Notes: generated by a model not told the origin, from the sequence alone. A stretch of DNA of 9,923 bases from Candidatus Altarchaeota archaeon (GCA_030633635.1 DAOVSA010000012.1:1-9923); one strand, 5' to 3'. Shown: positions 1-5,607, counted from the first letter of the stretch. Program-made: numbers and translations.

Positions 1-301
1 CAGCTTGAATCATCGCATTTCTTACGTTCATGTATCTTCTGGCTTGTAAATCTTTGAGAAAAGAGTTAATCAGTTCTATATTAAATTCGTATCCAAGTCT
101 CTCCAGATTGGATTCATCTGAATCGTTTAGGATCAGATTGACAATGACCTTTTTTGAGGGATCTCCATCTATGATAACATCTGCATCATCTATAAAATGA
201 TAAGCAGCACTCATGATCACAGGCATTGGAAATATTCCGGGTGTTACCTCTACAGATATCTTTCCTTCCTTTATATCGATCTCAAAGTTGTGTTTCTTCA
301 T
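1..301 (-). CDS. HxsD-like protein, 3' end cut by window edge
   Basis: Reading leftwards from ATG 301-299, one hundred codons are open to the window edge, so the C-terminus is missing. The protein starts MKKHNFEIDIKEGKISVEV. It carries an AAYHF segment (residues 32-36), a DGDPS motif (45-49), and a conserved-looking tail YEFNIELINSFLKD followed by ARRYMNVRNAMIQA (71-100). This layout matches, from memory, HxsD of His-Xaa-Ser peptide-modification systems: a small protein with an AAYxF helix near the start and an EFxNELL...R...A helix at the end. HxsD proteins accompany radical SAM maturases HxsB/HxsC and a repeat peptide HxsA; the exact role of HxsD is not settled. The gene begins 7 nt after the stop of the peptide gene at 309-623, so the two are very likely co-transcribed. 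No Shine-Dalgarno sits at normal spacing. It is clearly homologous to the shorter protein at 2056-2340. Family call from motif memory only. Confidence 0.65.
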   Translation of the reverse strand, partial: MKKHNFEIDIKEGKISVEVTPGIFPMPVIMSAAYHFIDDADVIIDGDPSKKVIVNLILNDSDESNLERLGYEFNIELINSFLKDLQARRYMNVRNAMIQA

Positions 302-308
302 TCTAGCA

Positions 309-623
309 TTAATATCTACCCTCGACCTCGACCTCCGGGGCCTCATTATGCCAATCACCAGCCCAATCACCCCATCCACAATCACCATAAGAGAGTGGCT
401 CTTCCTCTACTGGAGGTATTTCCTCTATAGATAGTGGCTCTGGTTTAGTTACAGGGTTAGTATCGTTCCAATCCCCGGATTCCTTAGATGCAGATATTTC
501 TAGTCCTATGGCAGCAAGTGCGCCAGTTCCCAATGCCAGTGCCTGTGCTTTTCCTATCGATCCCTTTTCACCCATGACAAACCCTACTAACTTCCTTCTA
601 ATCTTTCTTTTTTTGGTTGTCAT
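309..623 (-). CDS. Small RiPP precursor-like peptide 1 (Trp/Asp core)
   Basis: A 104-residue peptide starting MTTKKRKIRRKLVGF. It has a basic N-terminus, then GEKGSIGKAQALALG (residues 18-32), a small-residue hydrophobic stretch to about 45, an acidic Pro/Glu-rich linker (about 51-79), and a C-terminal motif DCGWGDWAGDWHN (81-93) with an EVEVEG tail. The leader is almost identical to that of the peptide at 739-1014 and the DC-x-W-x-DWAGDWH block is shared, while the linker differs. Conserved leader, variable linker and conserved modifiable aromatic core is the usual pattern of RiPP precursors. The adjacent HxsD-like gene supports a radical-SAM-type system, where Trp, His and Cys would be candidate cross-linking residues. 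The hydrophobic stretch could also act as an export signal or membrane helix, so a small secreted structural peptide is the alternative. Modification is inferred. Confidence 0.7.
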   Translation of the reverse strand: MTTKKRKIRRKLVGFVMGEKGSIGKAQALALGTGALAAIGLEISASKESGDWNDTNPVTKPEPLSIEEIPPVEEEPLSYGDCGWGDWAGDWHNEAPEVEVEGRY

Positions 624-654
624 TCTTCGTAAGTACCAATTTTAAATATTTGAA

Positions 655-706
655 TATTATATATTGGATCCGTATAAAAAAATATGGACCTTATCAACTT
701 TATATA
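655..706 (-). promoter_or_regulatory. Candidate internal promoter ahead of precursor peptide 1
   Basis: The 115-base gap between the two peptide genes contains two TATA-like elements on the minus strand: ATATAAAG-type at about 698-706 and AATATATAAT at about 655-666. Each is preceded by GGATCC, so the two blocks look like a local duplication (GGATCCATCATATATAA and GGATCCAATATATAATA). The nearer element would place transcription start roughly 10-15 nt before ATG 623; the farther one would leave a leader of about 50 nt. A separate promoter would let the precursor be made in excess over the other operon products. Judged by eye in AT-rich DNA. Confidence 0.4.
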
Positions 707-738
707 TGATGGATCCAGCTCGATATTATCCGCCATTT

Positions 739-1014
739 TTATGGTCCGGCTGAATGGCTCCATGCGTGATGGCCCCATGCGTGATGAGTCCATGCGTGAT
801 GACACCAGTCATGCCAGTCACCGGCCCAGTCATCCCAGGCGCAATCTTCCCAAATGAAAGTTCCCTCTACCTCCTGGAGTTCCATGGCTGCAACAGCAAG
901 TGTACCAGCCCCCAATGCCAATGCCTGTGCCTTTCCTATCGATCCCTTTTCACCGGCTACAAAGCCGATCAGATCCCTTTTAATTCTTTTTTTCCCTTTA
1001 TCTACCATCTTCAT
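739..1014 (-). CDS. Small RiPP precursor-like peptide 2 with HHAW repeats
   Basis: A 91-residue peptide. The ATG at 1014 overlaps the stop of the upstream membrane-protein gene (ATGA), which implies translational coupling; an ATG two codons later is also possible. Layout: basic start MKMVDKGKKRIKRDL, leader block GEKGSIGKAQALALG (residues 21-35), an Ala/Val hydrophobic stretch to about 44, a short acidic linker, then DCAWDDWAGDWHDWC (57-71) and three tandem HHAWx units with a final HSAGP (72-91). The first half aligns almost residue for residue with the peptide at 309-623, so the two are paralogues. HxsA precursors of His-Xaa-Ser systems also end in short His-containing repeats, but theirs are H-x-S; here Trp takes a prominent place. 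His/Trp-rich repeats could be cross-linked by radical SAM enzymes, or bind metals such as Cu, Ni or Zn. Precursor status is a strong inference, the product unknown. Confidence 0.75.
   Translation of the reverse strand: MKMVDKGKKRIKRDLIGFVAGEKGSIGKAQALALGAGTLAVAAMELQEVEGTFIWEDCAWDDWAGDWHDWCHHAWTHHAWGHHAWSHSAGP
760..801 (-). repeat. 15-nt tandem coding repeat encoding HHAWx
   Basis: The 12-mer CCATGCGTGATG (plus strand) occurs at 760-771, 775-786 and 790-801, an exact 15-nt period. On the minus strand each copy reads CAT CAC GCA TGG, giving HHAW, with the fifth codon variable (Thr, Gly, Ser). All copies use identical codons, which suggests recent expansion. The repeat keeps frame and sits at the C-terminal end of the precursor-like peptide. 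Confidence 0.9.
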
Positions 1015-2024
1015 AAGATATAAATGCTGTGATCATCACAATCCATCATAATACACATACCATAATATGTGGCCTCCATGCTTGGAGATTCATCACCTAA
1101 ATGTTCCTTGAACCCACCTTCATTGGTGTAGAATCTTATAATATCAGAGTATACCTGTGCTTTATTTATCTCTATACCATAGTATTTTCTTAGTGTATAC
1201 AAATAGAAAATATCCCCTAGATCATTCCTATCATATCGTTTATTGATATATATGTCCTCCACTTCCCACTTATGTTCTCTCTTTTCCTTCTCAAGCTGTT
1301 TGTCATCTGAAAATATTCCTCTTGGATCATGACCAAAGTTGAAGAGTATTTTTGTTTGATAATACTTCGCCTTGAGGTAATCCTCATCGCTAATTTCAAT
1401 GTCAGAATAAGTATCCAGATATTTTCTTCTAATTTCTCCCGCCTCTTCTTCCCGGTTCGCTAGGATTAATACCCTATTCAACAGATATGAAATGTGGAAT
1501 TGATAGATCGGGCTAAGTTTTTCCGAGTCGAGATTTGGATTTAGAATTGAGTTTTCTTCTAACCAATTTATATCCACCCATTTACCCAGATCTTCTCTTG
1601 GCTCGACCCCCCTCCTGATTAATTGTATTGACCTGTACGTGTAGATAACCGAGTCCAAATCATCAGACTGGGGAGGATTATAGTGCATTTTGGTGTAATT
1701 CGAAACAGCATCACATTCCCACCAAAATTTACCGATCTCACTTATTTTTGAGCCGTAATACAGATCTTCTAACGAAACATCTGACTTAAGTTTGTCCAAA
1801 TCTGCACTTTCACAGCTGGTTCCAAAGGGCCCATAACATTCGTTTACTACATACTCAAAAATATCAACATGATTGATATATATCCATTCCGGCGATACGC
1901 ACTCCGGACATTCCGGTAACACACATTCTGGGCATTCGCATGGAGGCGATAATCTACTAAAAAGAACAAAAAGTACTATAATGCCAAACCCAATGACCAT
2001 GATTAAAATTTCGTTTTTTTTCAT
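1011..2024 (-). CDS. Signal-anchored Cys-rich protein with alpha/alpha-toroid-like C-terminus
   Basis: A 337-residue protein. Residues 6-22 form one strong membrane segment, so the rest is probably outside the cell. Immediately after it comes a Cys cluster C29-E-C31-P-E-C34-x4-C39-P-E-C42, followed by more Cys at 63, 71 and 104. The remainder is mostly helical. The C-terminal part (about 270-327) has a YxLRKYYGIEI helix, then NEGGFKEHLG and SPSMEATYYGMCIM, closely resembling the GGF...SLEATYYAL signature of prenyltransferase/squalene-oxidase repeats (alpha/alpha toroid). An earlier segment, about 124-157, fits another repeat. I see no catalytic motif. It lies 31 nt after the HxsD-like gene at 2056-2340 and overlaps the precursor peptide gene by 4 nt, so it belongs to the peptide cassette: perhaps a surface partner, processing factor or anchor. 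The fold assignment is moderate; the function is unknown. Confidence 0.6.
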   Translation of the reverse strand: MKKNEILIMVIGFGIIVLFVLFSRLSPPCECPECVLPECPECVSPEWIYINHVDIFEYVVNECYGPFGTSCESADLDKLKSDVSLEDLYYGSKISEIGKFWWECDAVSNYTKMHYNPPQSDDLDSVIYTYRSIQLIRRGVEPREDLGKWVDINWLEENSILNPNLDSEKLSPIYQFHISYLLNRVLILANREEEAGEIRRKYLDTYSDIEISDEDYLKAKYYQTKILFNFGHDPRGIFSDDKQLEKEKREHKWEVEDIYINKRYDRNDLGDIFYLYTLRKYYGIEINKAQVYSDIIRFYTNEGGFKEHLGDESPSMEATYYGMCIMMDCDDHSIYIL

Positions 2025-2055
2025 TTCATAGGGATTATTGAGGATCTATGCCGTA

Positions 2056-2340
2056 TTACCTAGGTATGGTATCCTTGTGTACAAAGGCCGTGACTAAGGT
2101 TGTATTGAACTCGTAAGCTAATTTTTCCAAGTCAGTATCCTTTTCGAAGGGAATTATCTTAACCACAATCCGCTCGGATGGGTCCCCATCAACGCACACA
2201 TATCCCCTATTGCTGAAATCGTTTACCGCTTGGATTATGGTAGGTATCATAAATATTCTCGGATTTACCGATACTTGAATCCAATTTTCATCTTTATTTA
2301 TTGTAAAATTATCTTCTTGAGACTTCTCTTTTTCACTCAT
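2056..2340 (-). CDS. HxsD-like protein, short paralogue lacking the C-terminal helix
   Basis: A 94-residue protein starting MSEKEKSQEDN. I chose ATG 2340 because an AGGTGA Shine-Dalgarno lies 5 nt upstream (2346-2351); an in-frame GTG three codons earlier would overlap that site. From residue about 22 it aligns with the protein at 1-301: VNPRIFMIP versus VTPGIFPMP, then DGDPS in both, then LEKLAYEFNTTLVTAFVHKD versus LERLGYEFNIELINSFLKD. It then stops after TIPR, where the paralogue continues with the ARRYMNVRNA helix. The missing tail may mean a degenerate copy or a specialised form, for example a partner subunit. It is the first gene of the leftward cassette and is divergent from the surface protease. 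HxsD-like assignment rests on the paralogue. Confidence 0.6.
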   Translation of the reverse strand: MSEKEKSQEDNFTINKDENWIQVSVNPRIFMIPTIIQAVNDFSNRGYVCVDGDPSERIVVKIIPFEKDTDLEKLAYEFNTTLVTAFVHKDTIPR

Positions 2341-2345
2341 GCAAA

Positions 2346-2351
2346 TCACCT
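2346..2351 (-). promoter_or_regulatory. Shine-Dalgarno AGGTGA fixing the HxsD-like start
   Basis: The minus strand reads AGGTGA-TTTGC-ATG, matching the archaeal 16S anti-SD complement GGAGGTGATC with 5 nt spacing. It selects ATG 2340 over the in-frame GTG at 2349. Confidence 0.6.
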
Positions 2352-2366
2352 ATTTTTTTAAATCTA

Positions 2367-2394
2367 TTTAATCAATAAACCTTTAATCAATAAA
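2367..2394. repeat. Direct repeat TTTAATCAATAAA in the divergent intergenic region
   Basis: Two identical 13-mers, TTTAATCAATAAA, occur at 2367-2379 and 2382-2394, spaced 15 nt apart. They lie in the 140-base AT-rich gap between the leftward peptide cassette (start 2340) and the rightward protease (start 2481), where promoters of both must sit. They could be paired regulator sites or another instance of the local duplication seen in other gaps here. I could not choose a convincing TATA box in this AT-rich stretch. Confidence 0.5.
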
Positions 2395-2480
2395 AATAAA
2401 AATAAATTATGCTTTATCCATAGTTATTCCCAATCAAACCAGCATTTAGGGATTACTATCAAATAAATGGTATCAGTGAT

Positions 2481-4952
2481 ATGAAGATTAAGTCTGTGTT
2501 AATCATACTGGTAATTCTTACCGCTCTGAGTGTTGTAGAAACCAGAGCAATGGTAAAATCCGTGATAGAACCAATCAATAAAGAGCAAATTAAGAATAAT
2601 ATATCATATATCATCATAACTGATGAAAATCTGAGCGATGAATTTCAACGACTCGCGGATTGGAAGACCAAAAAAGGAATTCCTGCAAGAGTTTTTAATC
2701 TGACTTGGATCTACGAGAGATGTCCCCAGAGAGATAACGCGCTTTATTACTCAAACCATGAGAATGAGAATAAGGTTGGTTATTTCATGCAGACACGGAA
2801 TTCCATCGATCTTTCAAATGCCACTTACGCCACTCTAAACTATTCTGTTGTATATAACATAGAAAATGGTTGGGATTTCGCATACGTGGAAGTTTCTGCA
2901 GTCGATAAAAAGATCTGGAAACAATTAAATGGAACCAACATGACAGCGTATCGTGATCCGGAGGCGTATGTTGGAATCAATGGGGTTATGGCATATACAG
3001 GATGTAGCGGGGGCTGGGTCTCAGATACGATAAATCTAAGTGGTTATATAGGTGATAGGATACTGTTAAGGTTTAGATATCTAACTGACAATTATACCGG
3101 TTACGACGGTTTTTCTGTGGATGATATCAGCGTAAATACAGATAAAGAAATTATCTTTTTTGATGATGCTGAGGAGGGTGATGAAAACTGGATTATGTCT
3201 GGTTTTACATTGCTTGAGGATAAACCCAAAGCAAAAGCAATAAGAAATTTCATAAAAGATATGCATATGAACCATGGGACTAAATGGGTTCTGCTGGGAG
3301 GGGATACCGATATTGTGCCATTTATGGGAGCTTATACGAGTACTAAGAGTGCCACGTATGTGGACAATAACATTCCAACAGATCTTTACTATTCAGATCT
3401 TAACGGAACCTGGAACCAGGATGGCGATAATAATTACGGCGAAACCATCGATGGTGTAGATTTATATCCGGACGTCTTTGTCGGGAGAGTTCCCGCCAGT
3501 ACACCCATAGAAGCAAGAAATTTCGTGAACAAAACCTTAACCTACGAAAAGAACCCACCCACAGGATATGTGCATAAAATTCTATTTTTGGCCGAGTGGG
3601 TGGATAATGAAACCGATGGTGCTATCGCCAAGGATCTTATAGGTGAGGGTATACCCTCCGGCTTCTTCATCACCAAACTCTATGAATCCGATGGGAATCT
3701 AAACAGTACTAATGCTATTGAAGAGATGAATAAGGGATATGGTTTGATTAATCACGAGGGACATGCCTCTCCCTTGAAGTTATCTGTTGGTCCAAATCGT
3801 TTGAATTGTGAACATATAGATATGCTAGATAACTCCTCAAGATACTTCATACTCTACTCTGTCGGCAGTAATTCGAACAGTATGGATGAAGATTCGATTG
3901 CCGAATGTTTTATAAATAGTCATAACGGAGCAGTCGCGTATATTGGTAACAGCAGGTTGGGGTGGTATCAACCAGGAAACCCCGGTAATGGGACCTCTGA
4001 CAGGTATGATCAAGAATTTTTTAAGTATTTTTTTAAAAATTTAACACTTGGTGAAGTGTTTGCTTTATCAAAGGCCTCTCTTATTTCCCACTCAACCACT
4101 GATAACTCATACAGATGGGTTCAATATGGTCTTAATTTGTTGGGGGACCCGGAACTCCCGATATGGACGTCTGAACCCAGGAATTTCACGGTTTTCATGC
4201 CTCAATGGATTATAAAAAATCACGAACTTATTATCAATGTCAAAGACAACAATCTCAGTTTGAGCGATGCGAGGGTTTGCCTGATGCAGGATATACCAAT
4301 TGTTAGAAAAACAAACATTTCCGGTGAAGTAAAATTTGTCTTAAACGGGTCTGGTAACTTCAGTGTAACTATCACCAAACCAAATTTTTTGCCTTATGAA
4401 ACCAGTTTATGGGTCTATGACTGTGCAAACGACCTCGATTGTAGTGAGAATGAATCATGTAAGAATCAATACTGTGAAGAAATTTCCTGCGAGTGCGGTT
4501 ATATCTCCAAGCATAGATGTATAAGCTACGAATGCTGCTCAAATGATGATTGTAAACCAAACCAGATCTGTGTAAACCATACGTGCGTGGAACAAAAACT
4601 AAAGATTACTGTCATAACCGAACACGAATACGCAGTGGTTAACGAGATTTTATCCATCAAGATAAGGGATGAGAACGAAAATCCTGTACAAGACGCCAAG
4701 ATAACTATAACCTATGAAGACGGGATTCAATTCAATTATACGAGCGATGTCAACGGACAGGTTGAGATAATCGCAGAGAAAGCAGGTGTTCTGAATCTGG
4801 ACGTGGAAAAAACAGGTTACGAGGGAGAAAAAATCGAGATAAATGTGAAAGAGGGGAGGAAATCAGATGTTTTGGTATATTCCCTGATACTTCTCACGAT
4901 AGTCATAACAATCATAACTGGTCTGGCACTTAAAAGAAGATATTTGGAATAA
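2481..4952 (+). CDS. Surface-anchored gingipain-like C25 peptidase homologue, catalytic Cys replaced by Ser
   Basis: An 823-residue protein with an N-terminal signal sequence (1-23) and a C-terminal membrane helix (about 798-815), so it is anchored outside the cell. The C25 core is visible as LADWKTKKGIPARVF (58-72), RDNA (84-87), AKAIRNFIKD (251-260), TKWVLLGGDTDIVPF (267-281), DLYPDVFVGRVPAS (327-340), the His box LINHEGHASP (422-431) and YSVGSNSNSMDEDSIAECF (459-477) with HNGAVAYIGNSR (481-492). H428 fits the catalytic His. The family's nucleophile Cys would fall at S463 (AGT), 35 residues later, so activity is doubtful or altered. A beta-sandwich resembling the MAM/immune-inhibitor-A accessory domain is inserted at about 90-240. 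After the core come an Ig-like region (about 560-645), a Cys-rich domain (648-702, about 12 Cys) and a second Ig-like domain (about 706-790). About 23 N-x-S/T sequons fit archaeal N-glycosylation. Gingipains cut after Arg or Lys; the substrate here is unknown. Confidence 0.88.
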   Translation: MKIKSVLIILVILTALSVVETRAMVKSVIEPINKEQIKNNISYIIITDENLSDEFQRLADWKTKKGIPARVFNLTWIYERCPQRDNALYYSNHENENKVGYFMQTRNSIDLSNATYATLNYSVVYNIENGWDFAYVEVSAVDKKIWKQLNGTNMTAYRDPEAYVGINGVMAYTGCSGGWVSDTINLSGYIGDRILLRFRYLTDNYTGYDGFSVDDISVNTDKEIIFFDDAEEGDENWIMSGFTLLEDKPKAKAIRNFIKDMHMNHGTKWVLLGGDTDIVPFMGAYTSTKSATYVDNNIPTDLYYSDLNGTWNQDGDNNYGETIDGVDLYPDVFVGRVPASTPIEARNFVNKTLTYEKNPPTGYVHKILFLAEWVDNETDGAIAKDLIGEGIPSGFFITKLYESDGNLNSTNAIEEMNKGYGLINHEGHASPLKLSVGPNRLNCEHIDMLDNSSRYFILYSVGSNSNSMDEDSIAECFINSHNGAVAYIGNSRLGWYQPGNPGNGTSDRYDQEFFKYFFKNLTLGEVFALSKASLISHSTTDNSYRWVQYGLNLLGDPELPIWTSEPRNFTVFMPQWIIKNHELIINVKDNNLSLSDARVCLMQDIPIVRKTNISGEVKFVLNGSGNFSVTITKPNFLPYETSLWVYDCANDLDCSENESCKNQYCEEISCECGYISKHRCISYECCSNDDCKPNQICVNHTCVEQKLKITVITEHEYAVVNEILSIKIRDENENPVQDAKITITYEDGIQFNYTSDVNGQVEIIAEKAGVLNLDVEKTGYEGEKIEINVKEGRKSDVLVYSLILLTIVITIITGLALKRRYLE

Positions 4953-5063
4953 CATAAATTTATTTATTCTTTCAACCGCATGTCGTATATACTGATACCA
5001 TTATACCCAATCCACCTACAGAATCGCCTTTTAAATTTCAAACAATAATTATGAATAATCAAG

Positions 5064-5084
5064 AAAATTTCCTTCGGAAATTTT
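5064..5084. promoter_or_regulatory. Hairpin AAAATTTCC/GGAAATTTT in the leader of the 140-residue gene
   Basis: AAAATTTCC (5064-5072) and GGAAATTTT (5076-5084) are perfect 9-base inverted arms around a TTC loop. It is followed after 5 bases by a second perfect inverted repeat. The remainder of the 183-base gap 4953-5135 is AT-rich, with a TATA-like TTTTAAATTT near 5030-5039 and a T-rich stretch after the protease stop (4961-4977) that may serve as its terminator. Confidence 0.6.
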
Positions 5085-5089
5085 TACTA

Positions 5090-5111
5090 TTCTGTAATTG
5101 AAATTACAGAA
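5090..5111. promoter_or_regulatory. 22-base palindrome, operator-like
   Basis: TTCTGTAATT (5090-5099) and AATTACAGAA (5102-5111) are perfect inverted arms of 10 bases with a 2-base centre (GA). It ends 24 bases before ATG 5136. The length and near-perfect dyad are typical of sites for homodimeric winged-helix or helix-turn-helix regulators. As RNA it could fold only with a larger loop, so DNA binding seems likelier than an RNA role. No regulator for it is visible. Confidence 0.55.
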
Positions 5112-5135
5112 CATCTAGAAAATCCAGATACAAAG

Positions 5136-5558
5136 ATGGATATAAAAACTGAGTCAACGCCAGATAATCAAAGTGCAAAGATAAGGAATTATGCAATAGC
5201 AGTATTCTGCATAACATTTACAATTCTCTTGTTGTCATCTTTATTGCAAATGTTTATATTTTCTCCATTTGGAGGAGATGATGTACATATCTATTCTGAA
5301 TGTAATAATGACTCTGCATATGTCTTTATTGGCGCACATGATAATCTTAAGGGTGTAAAGTGTGTTGCCCTTGATAAAGAGTTTGTTGACAACCCTGAAA
5401 TCGTTATAGAGGATTTATCAAAGGGTGATGAAGATGTTTGCAGGTTCAAATTATCAAAAAATACGACAGATCCATTGAGATTTGAGGTATGGTATAACGG
5501 CAAAGTTCGAAGAGAGGTTTGTGAGTGGCAAAATTATTATTATCCTGTATATGATTAA
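5136..5558 (+). CDS. Small signal-anchored protein of unknown function
   Basis: A 140-residue protein that I do not recognise. Residues 1-17 are polar and 18-41 form one membrane helix, followed by an extracytoplasmic domain of about 95 residues. That domain contains four Cys (56, 76, 102, 129), which could form two disulfides, and alternating hydrophobic patterns such as AYVFIG, IVIEDLSKG and LRFEVWYNGKV that suggest a small beta-sandwich. The end is aromatic (QNYYYPVYD). Similar one-helix plus beta-domain proteins are common in archaeal envelopes. The start follows two inverted repeats and has no clear Shine-Dalgarno. It stands alone between the protease and the convergent phoU gene. The sequence of its last codons and stop is repeated just downstream. 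Confidence 0.7.
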   Translation: MDIKTESTPDNQSAKIRNYAIAVFCITFTILLLSSLLQMFIFSPFGGDDVHIYSECNNDSAYVFIGAHDNLKGVKCVALDKEFVDNPEIVIEDLSKGDEDVCRFKLSKNTTDPLRFEVWYNGKVRREVCEWQNYYYPVYD

Positions 5559-5584
5559 TTTTTTTGAATATGATTAATTTTTGA
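5549..5584. repeat. Tandem duplication of the gene end, including stop codon
   Basis: ATATGATTAATTTTTTTGA (5549-5567) is followed at once by ATATGATTAATTTTTGA (5568-5584). The first copy holds the final Tyr-Asp codons and TAA stop of the 140-residue gene; the second is outside the gene and differs by two T. The oligo-T tracts in both copies (5559-5565 and 5578-5582) are of the kind that terminate archaeal transcription, so the duplication may also double the terminator. Confidence 0.75.
5559..5582 (+). terminator. Oligo-T terminator candidates
   Basis: Two T-runs (7 and 5 T) directly follow the stop at 5556-5558. Archaeal RNA polymerase terminates at oligo-T without needing a hairpin. The position after a gene and before a convergent gene fits. 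Confidence 0.45.
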
Positions 5585-5607
5585 AGCTATTTTCCAGTGA
5601 TCTCTTC

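Noticed and set aside
197..434. Two plus-strand open frames opposite the HxsD-like and precursor genes.
   Set aside because: They overlap well-supported minus-strand genes, have no ribosome binding site and low-complexity Pro/His-rich translations derived from the antisense of the precursor.
620..805. Minus-strand open frame reading MSSRMDSSRMGPSRM.
   Set aside because: It is the out-of-frame reading of the HHAW repeat and of the promoter gap; the repeat makes any frame look periodic. The in-frame peptide has a conserved paralogue.
754..1051. Plus-strand frames with an MAPCVM-type repeat and a Pro/Ala-rich stretch.
   Set aside because: Antisense of precursor peptide 2; the repetitive appearance comes from the 15-nt coding repeat on the other strand.
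2025..2075. Possible frameshift at the end of the short HxsD-like gene; a +1 frame reads a few residues (PYLGNTA) faintly like the missing tail.
   Set aside because: The similarity is too short and the alternative frame also stops almost at once, so a sequencing frameshift would not restore the helix.
4422..4588. Cys-rich segment of the protease considered as a zinc ribbon or iron-sulfur domain.
   Set aside because: The spacing (DC...C...C...C, CC...DC...C) and the extracytoplasmic location fit a disulfide-rich small domain better than metal binding.
5051..5101. A 16-codon open frame (MNNQENFLRKFLLFCN) in the leader of the 140-residue gene.
   Set aside because: It coincides with the inverted repeats, has no ribosome binding site and no attenuator-like codon run, so chance is the simpler explanation.
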